Shown here piece by piece: positions 54,754 through 63,644 of a stretch of 64,000 nucleotides of DNA; positions within the stretch are counted from its first letter, which is position 1; the number at the start of each line of letters is the position of its first letter. The notes beneath the pieces were generated by a model. The model was given only the letters and a program-made list of their open reading frames with translations, did not search any database and had not been told where the DNA came from. The DNA comes from Virgibacillus ihumii (GTDB lineage Bacteria > Bacillota > Bacilli > Bacillales > Amphibacillaceae), in contig NZ_CACVAN010000001.1 of assembly GCF_902726655.1 (NCBI RefSeq), forward strand, positions 1,860,001-1,924,000. The letters run 5' to 3'. The position numbers and the translations under genes are program-made.

Positions 54754-55638
54754 ATGGAAATACGGCAGTTGAAATATTTCGCGACTTTAGTTGAGGAAAC
54801 CACATATACACGCGCGGCAGAAAAACTCCATCTTACCCAGCCTTCACTGACCGCATCCATGAAAAAACTTGAAAAAGAACTGAATTTTTCCCTTATTGAT
54901 AAACAATACCGGGAGTTCCGATTAACGAATGAGGGACAAATCCTGTATCATGAGGCAAAAAAACTGCTGAACCATTATGAACATGTATCACATGAAATGA
55001 CCCGATTAAAGGAAGTGGGGCCGCCAAATCTATCCATTGGACTGATTGAATCATCAATGTTTTTTATTCCCGAAGTTTTGGAGAATTTCAAGCAGGAGCA
55101 GCCTGATGTAAAGGTAAGTCTATTGGAAACCTTAGGCCTTTCCGATGTAACAAAAGCACTCAGCAATTTTGAGATTCACATGGCCATAACCAATCAGTTC
55201 ATTCAAAATGAGGAAATTGAAACCATACCTATTTATAACGAACGGCTGGTCGCATTAATCCCACCCGGCCATGAATTGGAAAACCAAACAAAGCTTCGCA
55301 TACCTGATTTGGAAGGACAGGATTTTATCGTATGTAAAGAGGGGTTCCAGACAAGGAAAGACATTGTCGATGCATTCCACAAAGCAGGTGTCTATTTAAA
55401 CATCCAATTTGAAATCGAACGTTTCGAAACAGGCTGCAGCCTGGTCGAAAGCGGCCTCGGAATCACCGTCATACCGGAAAACTATGTACGCTTCTCCAAA
55501 AGGTCGCTCCAAACCATGATCAAACCGTTCCACGATCCCAGCATTGCCAGAACCGTATATCTGGCATATGACAAAAACCGGTACCTGCCACCTGTCGTAA
55601 AACGGTTTATTACGTTGGTGGAGGAGTTTTTTGGTTAG
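54754..55638 (+). CDS. LysR family transcriptional regulator, probable hut regulator
   Basis: 294 residues. The N-terminal wHTH is MEIRQLKYFATLVEE with TYTRAAEKLHLTQPSLTASM (about 1-60). The C-terminal effector domain has LSIGLIESSMFFIPEVLENF and GCSLVESGLGITVIPENYV, similar to the CynR/CidR-like group. Family members are usually activators responding to a pathway metabolite. Divergence from hutG makes it the probable activator, with urocanate or imidazolonepropionate as plausible effectors (inference). This differs from the HutP antiterminator system of B. subtilis. The ATG has GGAGGAG. Confidence 0.92.
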   Translation: MEIRQLKYFATLVEETTYTRAAEKLHLTQPSLTASMKKLEKELNFSLIDKQYREFRLTNEGQILYHEAKKLLNHYEHVSHEMTRLKEVGPPNLSIGLIESSMFFIPEVLENFKQEQPDVKVSLLETLGLSDVTKALSNFEIHMAITNQFIQNEEIETIPIYNERLVALIPPGHELENQTKLRIPDLEGQDFIVCKEGFQTRKDIVDAFHKAGVYLNIQFEIERFETGCSLVESGLGITVIPENYVRFSKRSLQTMIKPFHDPSIARTVYLAYDKNRYLPPVVKRFITLVEEFFG

Positions 55639-55708
55639 GGAGTGGTTTCAAAATTAATGGGGAGGGACAAATCCAGTTTCCAATAAATAAGAACGGAAAC
55701 AGAATATG

Positions 55709-55808
55709 AAACGTGCGAAATCTCGGTAAAACGTGCGAACTACCTGCCCATTCGTGCGAACTCTCGGTGAAACGTGCGAACCCCTCCAAATCGAGTGAAC
55801 GACCCATC
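55709..55808. repeat. Approximately 20-bp tandem array, five units
   Basis: Five units of 19-21 bp with the core CGTGCGAAC (one CGAGTGAAC), some carrying CTCTCGGTGAA or ATCTCGGTAAA in between. It lies between the convergent LysR and RQC-like genes. It is the third array in the window with this unit length and position type. Confidence 0.85.
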
Positions 55809-55823
55809 AGAACCAGCACTAAA

Positions 55824-55851
55824 AAACGAGAGTCCACCGTAACTCTCGTTT
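55824..55851 (-). terminator. Terminator of the RQC-like gene
   Basis: AACGAGAGT and ACTCTCGTT pair around a CCACCGTA loop. On the minus strand TTTTTT continues from the stem, so it is a good intrinsic terminator there; a shorter T-run exists on the plus strand. Confidence 0.85.
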
Positions 55852-55868
55852 GAACAATAATTAAAAAA

Positions 55869-56639
55869 TCACTCAAAAAGCCCAAACCTTTCCATTTCCC
55901 TTTTTTCACGGCACTTAGGGCATCTTTTGGGATAGACAAACCCCTTTTGTTTATAAAACTGCTGCTCCCCCACTGAAAAAGTAAAACGATCACCGCACTC
56001 CCAGCATTTCAGCAATAGATCCTGGGGTGCTTCCCCTTTAAGCGCTTCATGAATAGATTCGGTTCTTTCGTTGACGGCGCTCAGATCAATAGGCGATTTT
56101 GCCTCCAACTTGTCGATGGTTGATCGGATCTTGGCTCTTACTTTCTTATAATCAACTATTTCCCATTCTTTCAAATATGGAATATACTTACTGTCGCCTG
56201 TTTCACCAATCTTTTCGAGGAACAATAATATTATATGACGGTTGCGGTCTTTTAAATAATACATATCCGGCGACGGCTCACCATCTTCCAGCCATTGATC
56301 CCATTCACTTAAAAATTCATCCGCACGCTGATCAGCTTCAATTTCCCATCCACGGTCCGTAAAAATAATCATAGGCAATTTGCCGCTGTATTGAATATCC
56401 AAAAAATCATGCGCAATCATCCAATCAATCTTATGCATGACACCTTCCAGCTTTTCTGCGCGAAACCACCCATAAGTTGGACAATCATTTAAACCCAATA
56501 GCAGCACCTTTTTCTCACGTGATCCCTTTAAAATCTTGGCAAGCAGTGTCCTTCCACCTTCCGCAATGATCTCATCTGCTGCCCGCAAAATAGCTCGAAT
56601 ATCCGCTTCCGCTAATTGTTTACTGGTATGTTTTGACAT
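55869..56639 (-). CDS. RQC-like winged-helix protein with C-terminal zinc ribbon
   Basis: 256 residues. The N-terminal 100 residues (ILRAADEIIAEGGRTLLAKI, LKGSREKKVL, CPTYGWFRAEKLEGVMHKID and LPMIIFTDRGWE) resemble the RQC winged-helix DNA-binding domain of RecQ helicases without any helicase part; I recall such proteins being named RQC-minor family. A middle helical region follows, and the C-terminus has CWECG and CPKCRE, a four-Cys zinc ribbon (about 214-250). The role is unknown; DNA binding is likely. Its ATG overlaps the stop of the upstream gene in TAATG, so the two are coupled. Confidence 0.78.
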   Translation of the reverse strand: MSKHTSKQLAEADIRAILRAADEIIAEGGRTLLAKILKGSREKKVLLLGLNDCPTYGWFRAEKLEGVMHKIDWMIAHDFLDIQYSGKLPMIIFTDRGWEIEADQRADEFLSEWDQWLEDGEPSPDMYYLKDRNRHIILLFLEKIGETGDSKYIPYLKEWEIVDYKKVRAKIRSTIDKLEAKSPIDLSAVNERTESIHEALKGEAPQDLLLKCWECGDRFTFSVGEQQFYKQKGFVYPKRCPKCREKREMERFGLFE

Positions 56640-56929
56640 TAAAAAGGCAACTCCTCATCCGAAATGTTAGGATCCATTTTGGTAGGTTTATTCTTTTTCA
56701 CCGGGGGCTTATTTTCTGTCGTAAGTATTTTGCCAAACTTCTTTTCATATAAATCCCGAACCCACACTTTGACGGGTGCTTTCCATTTCTGGTTGGACGA
56801 AGGAATGTTTTTCAGCAGGCTTTTTGGCTTCATGCCAAGCTCCTTCGCCATTTGAATATCAGCCTGATTAAGGCGGCAACGTTTTTTAGCTTCGGCCCAG
56901 GTAGCATACTTTTTACTTTTTCCCAACAA
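56639..56929 (-). CDS. Small basic protein of unknown function coupled to the RQC-like gene
   Basis: About 96 residues with no recognised function. It is Lys-rich and probably helical: YATWAEAKKRCRLNQADIQM, AKELGMKPKSLLKNIPSSNQ and VKVWVRDLYEKKFG, followed by a Lys/Pro linker and an acidic end, DPNISDEELPF. The SDEELPF tail resembles the acidic C-terminal tips of single-stranded-DNA-binding proteins (only a resemblance). TTG 56929 has AAAGG at seven bases; TTG 56944 is in frame but has no site. It shares a TAATG junction with the RQC-like gene, which suggests a joint DNA-related role. Confidence 0.65.
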   Translation of the reverse strand: MLGKSKKYATWAEAKKRCRLNQADIQMAKELGMKPKSLLKNIPSSNQKWKAPVKVWVRDLYEKKFGKILTTENKPPVKKNKPTKMDPNISDEELPF

Positions 56930-57283
56930 TCTCAAACCTTTCAAGAATTCTTAATAGTTTACTAACACTATCATAACATATTGTAAATGGAAGAAGCGTA
57001 TGGGGTTTATTTGATGGAATGGCATTTGCTGTGGCTACGAATCGGATAAATAATCAATCCATATAAACCCTGATATTCATGTACTATAAAGTTAGATTGT
57101 TTTAAAAGAAGGAAGAAACTTCTATGGCAAAATAAACAGCCTGGGTCAACGTTGAAAAAAAGAGGAGGTGGAAGCAGACTTGGCCAAATCGGAGTCCATG
57201 CTGCAAAACAAACAGCAAAACTTGGTTGATACATTATTTTAAACGAGGTGAGCATATACAGCATGCAATTAGAGTCCCTTATT
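56930..57283. other. 354-bp intergenic region
   Basis: It contains the promoter for the small basic protein gene and the untranslated end of the SEC-C gene. A strong GAGGAGG sequence near 57161 on the plus strand precedes a 20-codon frame starting at TTG 57180, with no recognised relatives. I do not call a gene. Confidence 0.5.
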
Positions 57284-57781
57284 CTAAGCACCACAGCATT
57301 TTTTGTATTTTTTCCCACTTCCGCATATACAAGGGACATTCCGATTAGGCTTGTCTTCTTCCCTATCCACCATGTTGTTATCACCTTGCACCACATACCT
57401 TCCAGCTTCTTTCATTTTTTTATAACGTTGTTTCAACAGTTTGACCATCTCGTTATCTTTTCTCACTTCTTTCATCACAACATCATTTACTTCTTGTTCG
57501 GCAACTCCTGCTATTTCCTTAATCTCATATTTTTTCGTTCTTAAGGAAAACAGAACAGTGAAATCGGCACGAACATAATTGACCCGTTCTTCATTTTTTA
57601 TAAACTGAATGTAAACATCATCACATTTACAGCCGGGATTCATGCAATACATATCAACAACATAATATTTCACAGCTGAATACTGATTATCTGCAATAGC
57701 AAGACCTTGAGTGTCTCCAAAGACCTCAATAAAGCTTAATGCTTCTCCTTGTAAAATAGCATCCGAATTAACTGTTCTCAT
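57284..57781 (-). CDS. SEC-C motif protein
   Basis: 165 residues. The C-terminal 18 residues, [18 protein letters not shown], are a SEC-C zinc-binding motif (CxCx8CC) like that at the end of SecA. The N-terminal part has a central CMNPGCKC, another possible metal site, and no known domain; it looks like a small alpha/beta protein. SEC-C proteins often bind ribosomes or nucleic acids; no function can be assigned. ATG 57781 is preferred, with AGGGG eight bases upstream. It appears monocistronic. Confidence 0.85.
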   Translation of the reverse strand: MRTVNSDAILQGEALSFIEVFGDTQGLAIADNQYSAVKYYVVDMYCMNPGCKCDDVYIQFIKNEERVNYVRADFTVLFSLRTKKYEIKEIAGVAEQEVNDVVMKEVRKDNEMVKLLKQRYKKMKEAGRYVVQGDNNMVDREEDKPNRNVPCICGSGKKYKKCCGA

Positions 57782-58270
57782 TTCTAACGCCCCTATCAAA
57801 AATTATTTGTAAGTCTGATACGTTAATGTTCATTCACTTACCGAACAGTGCATTATTCATAAAAAAGAACAGTCAAAAAACAATTTTGAGGATAATTTAT
57901 AAATATTTCCGTGAATCTCTAATGCATAACATCTTCCATCTTTTCGGCGAAAAACCATGCATTAATTAGACAGGCGCTTTTATCTCGATTCCAGCACTGT
58001 TTCCCACGTGTCCCACGTCAGAATCATAAGCAATTAACTAAACTTTCCCTCAATTCAATCAAAACAGTGCGATGGGATGAATATATGTACTACTAAGTAT
58101 TATTTCTCATTTTTTCGAAAATTGAGAAATAATTGTGATAAAATAGACATATCACATTTAAATAGGAGGAGGTGTTTATATGACCCACTGATTAAATAAT
58201 CGCCAATACAGGTTTTAATTTAAGATTTCAGCTCGAAAAATTAAATCTTCGGAAAGAGGAGGGAAAAGAA
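57782..58270. other. Leader and promoter region of putP
   Basis: 489 bp. The right end holds a translated-looking three-codon ORF (58180-58191), then an AT-rich hairpin (TTTTAATTT near 58212 with AAAATTAAA near 58240) and the putP ribosome site. This looks like a regulated mRNA leader. The left part must hold the SEC-C gene promoter; nothing else is recognised. Confidence 0.5.
58180..58191 (+). CDS. Three-codon upstream ORF (Met-Thr-His-stop) before putP
   Basis: ATGACCCACTGA is preceded by AGGAGGAGGTG, as strong a ribosome binding site as any in the window, at good spacing. It lies 80 bp upstream of the putP ATG, with a hairpin between. A minimal ORF with such a site suggests ribosome stalling or start-stop control rather than a functional peptide. 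Confidence 0.5.
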   Translation: MTH

Positions 58271-59770
58271 ATGGATGCATTAACAATTATAACGTTGGGA
58301 ATTTATATGGCAGGGATGCTGGCTATTGGTTACTGGTCCTATCGGAAGACAAAAACTCTGGATGGTTATATGCTTGGTGATCGTGACCTTGGGCCTGCTG
58401 TTACAGCGTTATCAGCCGGGGCATCCGATATGAGCGGCTGGATGGTTATGGGGCTCCCGGGCGCATTCTATGCCTTGGGAATGTCGCAGGTCTGGCTTCC
58501 TGTTGGATTATCAATCGGTGCTTATATCAATTACCTTGTAGTTGCTTCCCGGTTACGTGTGTATACCGAAATTGCGGATAATGCGATTACGGTGCCGGAT
58601 TATCTGGAAAATCGTTTTGCCGATAAATCTCGTATATTGCGTGTTATTTCCGGTCTTTTTATCTTGATATTTTTCGCGGTTTATGCGGCTTCAGGGCTTG
58701 TTGCCGGCGGTAAGTTATTTGAAAGTGCATTTGGAGCAAGCTACCATACCGGATTATTCGTCACGTTGGCGGTTATTGTTGCTTATACCTTATTCGGCGG
58801 GTTTCTTGCTGTAAGTACAACAGACTTTGTGCAGGGATGTATTATGTTTGTTGCACTTGTTCTTGTTCCAATTGTTGTATTTACGAATATTGGCGGGGAT
58901 ATTAGTTTGGCAGAGGAGCTCAGGAAGATTGGCGAAGCAACCGATGTTAACATGCTGAATATCTTTACTGGGGGGACATTTCTAAGTATACTCGGACTCC
59001 TTGCCTGGGGGCTCGGCTATTTTGGTCAGCCGCACATTATTGTTCGTTTTATGGCGATTCGTGATGTGAAAGAAATGAAAATTGCCCGCCGCATTAATAT
59101 TGGCTGGATGGTTGTCGGGCTGGCCGGTGCTGGTGCGACTGGTATCTTGGGTGCTGTGTATTTCGCAAACCATGGTGGTGCACTGCCGGATCCGGAGACG
59201 GTTCTAATCGATTTCGCGGCTGTACTGTTTCATCCGATTATTACCGGTTTTATCCTTGCTGCGATACTGGCTGCGATTATGAGTACGGTTTCGTCCCAAT
59301 TACTTGTTACTTCCAGTGCGATTACCGAAGACTTTTACCGTAAGTTTTTCAGAAGAGATGCGTCTGATAAAGAGCTTGTGCTAATTGGACGGTTGGCTGT
59401 TTTAGCAGTCGGACTAATCGCCGCCTGGATTGCATTTGGAAATAACCAGACTGTTCTCGGTATTGTCAGTCATGCCTGGGCCGGGTTTGGTGCGACGTTT
59501 GGTGCCGTAATTCTGGTAAGTCTCCATTGGAAGCAAATGACACAAAAAGGTGCAATTGCTGGTGTGGTCACGGGCGGACTAACAGTTATCCTATGGCTGT
59601 CACTTGGATGGGACGCAAAGTTCCCCGGACTGAATGAGGGCATATACGAAATCATTCCTGGTTTCCTGTTAAGTCTTCTTGCAATTTATGTTGTAAGTAA
59701 AGCCACAACACAACCAGATGAGAAAATAAAAGTAAAATTTGATGAGATGGAACAACGAATAAAATCATAA
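58271..59770 (+). CDS. putP: Sodium/proline symporter
   Basis: 499 residues, SSS family, about 13 membrane helices. PutP hallmarks: GYWSYRKTKTLDGYMLGDRD, ALSAGASDMSGWMVMGLPGA, the RLRVYTEIADNAITVPDYLE loop, RILRVISGLFILIFFAVYAA, and AIMSTVSSQLLVTSSAITED with Na2-site residues. It imports proline with Na+ for nutrition or osmoadaptation. No putA/putC genes are beside it, which is compatible with an osmotic (OpuE-like) role. The ATG at 58271 follows GGAGGG. A GC-rich terminator follows. Confidence 0.95.
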   Translation: MDALTIITLGIYMAGMLAIGYWSYRKTKTLDGYMLGDRDLGPAVTALSAGASDMSGWMVMGLPGAFYALGMSQVWLPVGLSIGAYINYLVVASRLRVYTEIADNAITVPDYLENRFADKSRILRVISGLFILIFFAVYAASGLVAGGKLFESAFGASYHTGLFVTLAVIVAYTLFGGFLAVSTTDFVQGCIMFVALVLVPIVVFTNIGGDISLAEELRKIGEATDVNMLNIFTGGTFLSILGLLAWGLGYFGQPHIIVRFMAIRDVKEMKIARRINIGWMVVGLAGAGATGILGAVYFANHGGALPDPETVLIDFAAVLFHPIITGFILAAILAAIMSTVSSQLLVTSSAITEDFYRKFFRRDASDKELVLIGRLAVLAVGLIAAWIAFGNNQTVLGIVSHAWAGFGATFGAVILVSLHWKQMTQKGAIAGVVTGGLTVILWLSLGWDAKFPGLNEGIYEIIPGFLLSLLAIYVVSKATTQPDEKIKVKFDEMEQRIKS

Positions 59771-60240
59771 AGGGACATAGGGGGCAGGCTCATCCTGTCC
59801 CCTTGTTGCTTGAAAAAAGTTCCAGTAATCAACTGTCGAAAACCATACTTGCACCCATCAGGGTAAAAGTTTGGTTTTCCAGCTTTATTTGTCCCCAAAC
59901 TCTTTCACAATAGCATCACTTTGTCTGGTATCTCCGGATTCAACAAAGCTCCTTCACATATGATTCCTACACTAAACACTGCAGTAAATTACTGTTAATT
60001 TCTTTATCCTGAATAAAATAAGACAAAATGTAAAAAGAAACATATATTTCCCAAACATTTTGTATAATGTAACCATATTAACTCGCATGTATAATCGAAA
60101 TATTCATAATTAAGAGTATACTTACTTTGAAGTATGGACAAGCAGCACCTGCAAGAAGAACCGATGATTATCCTTGTTAACCGGCTGGTTTATTGTTGCA
60201 GGGAAAGAATGGACAACTCATTGAGGAAGGATGAGAAACA
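59771..60240. other. 470-bp intergenic region between putP and the amidohydrolase pseudogene
   Basis: It begins with the putP terminator. The rest is AT-rich and shows no supportable gene. The promoter for the following operon probably lies around 60000-60130; I could not fix a -35/-10 pair with confidence. Confidence 0.45.
59779..59806 (+). terminator. Terminator of putP
   Basis: GGGGGCAGG pairs with CCTGTCCCC (one mismatch) around CTCAT, followed by TTGTTGCTT. It starts 9 bases after the putP stop. Confidence 0.75.
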
Positions 60241-61843
60241 ATGGATGCTGACCTTATTTTAAAAAATGGTGAAGTCATTACAGTCGATGAGAATTTTTCC
60301 ATTTGTGAGGCATTGGCTGTCAAGGACAATAAGATTATAGCTGTCGGTACAAACCGGGACATTCTTACTTTACAAGGAAACCACACTCAAGTCATTGATT
60401 TGAAGGGTAAAAGTCTTATTCCCGGGTTTATCGATTCCCATGCCCATCTAGAATTATATGGAACGAATAAGCTGGGGGAAAATTGTAAAGATGTTGATAG
60501 CATAGAAGATATCCAACATAGATTACGAGAAACAGCGGAGAATACCCTTGAAGGTGAATGGATTCGAGGATGGGGATACAATCAAAATACTCTTTCGGAA
60601 GGCAGACACCCAAACCGGTGGGATTTAGATAAGGTGTCAACAGATCACCCAATCATAATTGTCAGAACATGCGGCCATATTTCCTGTGTAAACAGTAAAG
60701 CATTGGAACTGGCAGGCATTGATGAAAAAACTCCAAATCCTGCAGGAGGAAAATACGTACGGGATGATAATTTACCAACGGGGGTTTTATTGGAATCAGC
60801 GCATATGAATATGTTTATGAATGCGATGTATTCCGAAGAGGAAATTTTAAATGGATTGGAACTGGCATCCGCAGATTATGCAAGCAAAGGCATAACAAGT
60901 GTTCATGATGCGGGTGGTTACAACAATGATCATTTCCGTTATCTTCAAAAGGCAGTTCACGATGGAAAGATTAAACAACGGGTGTATGCGTTAATAGGCT
61001 CCCTTCATGATTCACCCGGTGTGCTAAACAAAGCATTGGATGCCGGTATGGTAACCGGACTTGGGGATGAATGGTTTAAAATTGGTCCGGCAAAAGTCTT
61101 TATTGATGGCAGCAGCAGTGGACCTACAGCAAGGACGAGGGCACCTTATACAAGTAATCCAAATGATAACGGAATTTTATACTTAAACGAAGTGGAGTTA
61201 AACAAATTATTAGGTAAAGCCCATGATTTAGGGTGGCAGCTTACAGCACATGCAATTGGAGACCAGGCTGTCGAAATGATGGTAAATTGTATTGAACAAG
61301 CTTTAGACAAAAAGGGTAGGTCAAACCATCGTCATCGGATTGAACATGCGGGTATGACGCCACCAGATTTAGCAAAAAAGATGAACGCATTGAACATTGT
61401 TCCGATTCCTAATCCGGCATTTATCCGAGAGTTTGGTGACGGTTACATCAACGACTATGGGGAACGGGTAGAAACTATGTTTCCTATACGTCAGCTTATT
61501 GATGAAGGGTTAACAGCTGCTATTGGTTCAGACAGTCCAATTACAACATTCAACCCGCTAATCGGTATTCAAGCTGCAGTTACCCGTGAAAGCAAGGCAG
61601 GAACAGCTGTAGGCGATTCAAGAGGCTCTGCAGCTTTATACTCGAAATGGAGCCTTTGCAAGTTTTGAAGAAGACATTAAAGGAAGTCTGGAAATTGGTA
61701 AGCTGGCTGATCTCACTGTACTTGATGGATCCATTTTAAATACCTCCGAAGATTCTATTCATACAATGAAGGTCGACATGACTTTCATCGATGGGAATCT
61801 CGTGTATGAAAATCAATATAAGAAGGAGGAGATTAATAAATGA
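60241..61843 (+). pseudogene. YtcJ-type metal-dependent amidohydrolase, frameshifted near the C-terminus
   Basis: An Amidohydro_3 family protein with FIDSHAHLELYGTNKL, WIRGWGYNQNTL, TCGHISCVNSKALELAGI, RIEHAGMTPPDLAKKMNALN and AAIGSDSPITTFNPLIGIQA. The frame runs to a TGA at 61668, but family similarity leaves it after GDS (about 61620) and continues in the next frame as EALQLYTRNGAFASFEEDI and GSLEIGKLADLTVLD up to TGA 61841-61843. The intact end overlaps the next ATG as ATGA. A few expected residues before EALQLYT are missing, so a small deletion of non-multiple-of-three length explains it. It is probably inactive unless this is a sequencing error. The substrate is unknown; the neighbours suggest an amide or hydantoin-like compound. 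Confidence 0.85.
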
Positions 61844-62058
61844 GCCGGAGAAAATTTGAAATCATTTACTTTGTAGCCGTTACCTTGACATTATTACCTG
61901 TAATCTTCCCGGTATTTGAAATTGCAAATCGGGCAGAGCCAATTATCCTGGGTTTGCCGTTTGGATTCTTCTGGGTCATTCTTTGGATTGTGATAGCATT
62001 TATTACCGTCACAATTCTTTACGCTTTCGATCCCAATAAAGATGAACAGGAGGAATAG
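61840..62058 (+). CDS. DUF3311 family small membrane protein
   Basis: 72 residues with two membrane helices (about 8-26 and 38-62) and a charged C-terminus. Members are regularly encoded directly before an SSS-type symporter, as here, and probably act as an accessory subunit. The ATG overlaps the intact amidohydrolase stop (ATGA) and the TAG abuts the symporter ATG, so three genes are coupled. Confidence 0.88.
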   Translation: MSRRKFEIIYFVAVTLTLLPVIFPVFEIANRAEPIILGLPFGFFWVILWIVIAFITVTILYAFDPNKDEQEE

Positions 62059-63537
62059 ATGATGGCTGATTGGCTAATTGCGTTATCAATGATGATTATA
62101 TATCTGGTTATTGCGCTCGTCATTGGAATCCTATCCGGGCGTGGTCAGGATAAGAGCTCTTTAAATGAATTTGCTGTTGCAGGCGGGGGTTTAGGCTTAT
62201 TTGTAATGTGGTTTCTCATGGGCGGTGCCGTTTTCAGTGCCTTTTCTTTCTTAGGTGCCCCGGGCTGGGCCTACTCCATGGGCGCTCCGGCCTTTTACAT
62301 TATTATTTATACTGCCTTTGCGATTTTACCATGGTACATTGTTGGACCAAAAATTCGAAAAATAGGCGTTAAACTTAACCTTTATACACTGGCAGGTTTC
62401 TTTAAAGGGAGATATGGTGGCAAGACATTACCTATTTTGATTGGGCTGCTGGCTTTGTTTGCCTTTGTCCAATACCTTGCTACACAGATGAAAGGTATGG
62501 CCTTCATTTTTAATATTATGACAGGCGGCAGAATCGATTTTTGGCTGGGGGCCCTACTTGCATATGGTATTGTAGTTATTTACGTTGCTACAGGGGGACT
62601 CCGTGCTGCAGCGTGGTCAGATGTATTCCAGGGAATCCTCATGATTTTAATTTCCTGGATTGTAGGCATATTTGTTGTCATTCAGCTCCATGACAGTATT
62701 GGCGGCATGTTCTCATCCATTGCTGAAACGAAACCAGGCTTTCTGGAAATCGGCCATTCGGGCTCAAATATGTCACCGATTGGGTATACGACAACAATTT
62801 TGGTGTCAATTTTCGGTTTCTTAATGTGGCCGCACTTGTTTTCAAAGTCCTATGTCTCGAAACCTAAAACAATTAAACAAACCGTTCTTGCTTATCCAAT
62901 TTTCGCGTTATTCCTGGTTCCTCTGCTTCTAATTGGATTTGCTGCAGTAGGAGTTGTTGATCCTGATGCCGTAAGCAGTCCGGATCAAATTTTACCGTAT
63001 TTAATTACCGCTGTCATTGAAATGCCCGGTTGGATTTACGGGTTAGTAGGGGCCGGGGCACTCGCCGCAGCAATGTCTTCGGCAGATGCCATCACCCATA
63101 GTGCTTCCCTGGAATTTACAGACGGGGTGATTAAAAACATTTGGCCAAATCTAAACGATAAGAAAACACTATTAACCATGCGTTTGGGAGTCATTATAAT
63201 TGGTGGATTTGCATACTATATTACCATTTTTGGCGGACAGGGGTTAATTGCGTTATTGCTTGGCGCGTATGGAGCCATCGTTCAATTTGCTCCTGGTGTT
63301 TATGGAGCACTTTATTGGAAACGGGCAACAGCACCAGCTGTTATAATAGGGATGATTACGGGAACATTGGTAAACTATTATTTTCAGCTTGTGGCAACAA
63401 GCACACCATTCGATATCCATCCAGGTATTTTAGGTTTGATAGCAAACCTTATTCTGTTTATCACAATCAGCTATGTAACAAAATCTCAAAATAAACAGGC
63501 TGTCTCCACCTATGTGGACGCGAAGAAAATTTCATAA
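62059..63537 (+). CDS. Sodium:solute symporter family protein
   Basis: 492 residues, SSS family with 13 predicted helices, of the group that pairs with DUF3311 proteins (pantothenate/short-chain acid permease-like). Motifs: SSLNEFAVAGGGLGLFVMWF, GGAVFSAFSFLGAPGWAYSM, GRYGGKTLPILIGLLALFAF, TGGLRAAAWSDVFQGILMIL and AALAAAMSSADAITHSASLE. The substrate is probably the same as that of the amidohydrolase upstream (inference). AGGAGG inside the previous gene serves as the ribosome site. Confidence 0.92.
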   Translation: MMADWLIALSMMIIYLVIALVIGILSGRGQDKSSLNEFAVAGGGLGLFVMWFLMGGAVFSAFSFLGAPGWAYSMGAPAFYIIIYTAFAILPWYIVGPKIRKIGVKLNLYTLAGFFKGRYGGKTLPILIGLLALFAFVQYLATQMKGMAFIFNIMTGGRIDFWLGALLAYGIVVIYVATGGLRAAAWSDVFQGILMILISWIVGIFVVIQLHDSIGGMFSSIAETKPGFLEIGHSGSNMSPIGYTTTILVSIFGFLMWPHLFSKSYVSKPKTIKQTVLAYPIFALFLVPLLLIGFAAVGVVDPDAVSSPDQILPYLITAVIEMPGWIYGLVGAGALAAAMSSADAITHSASLEFTDGVIKNIWPNLNDKKTLLTMRLGVIIIGGFAYYITIFGGQGLIALLLGAYGAIVQFAPGVYGALYWKRATAPAVIIGMITGTLVNYYFQLVATSTPFDIHPGILGLIANLILFITISYVTKSQNKQAVSTYVDAKKIS

Positions 63538-63551
63538 AATACTGCGTTAAC

Positions 63552-63585
63552 AAAGGGCTGTCTCAGTAAATTGAGACAGCCCTTT
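63552..63585. terminator. Bidirectional terminator
   Basis: AAAGGGCTGTCTCA and TGAGACAGCCCTTT form a perfect 14-bp stem between the convergent genes ending at 63537 and 63645. Confidence 0.9.
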
Positions 63586-63644
63586 ATGGATTGAATTATC
63601 CTACCAAACCACAATGTCCTATAAATCAGGAACCATTTTGGAAC

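Noticed and set aside
57180..57242. A 20-codon plus-strand frame starting at TTG after GAGGAGG
   Set aside because: Spacing to the TTG is long, no relatives are recognised, and the length allows chance occurrence.
57007..57396. A 129-codon minus-strand frame overlapping the SEC-C gene
   Set aside because: It overlaps the 3' end of the SEC-C gene in another frame and its composition is not protein-like.
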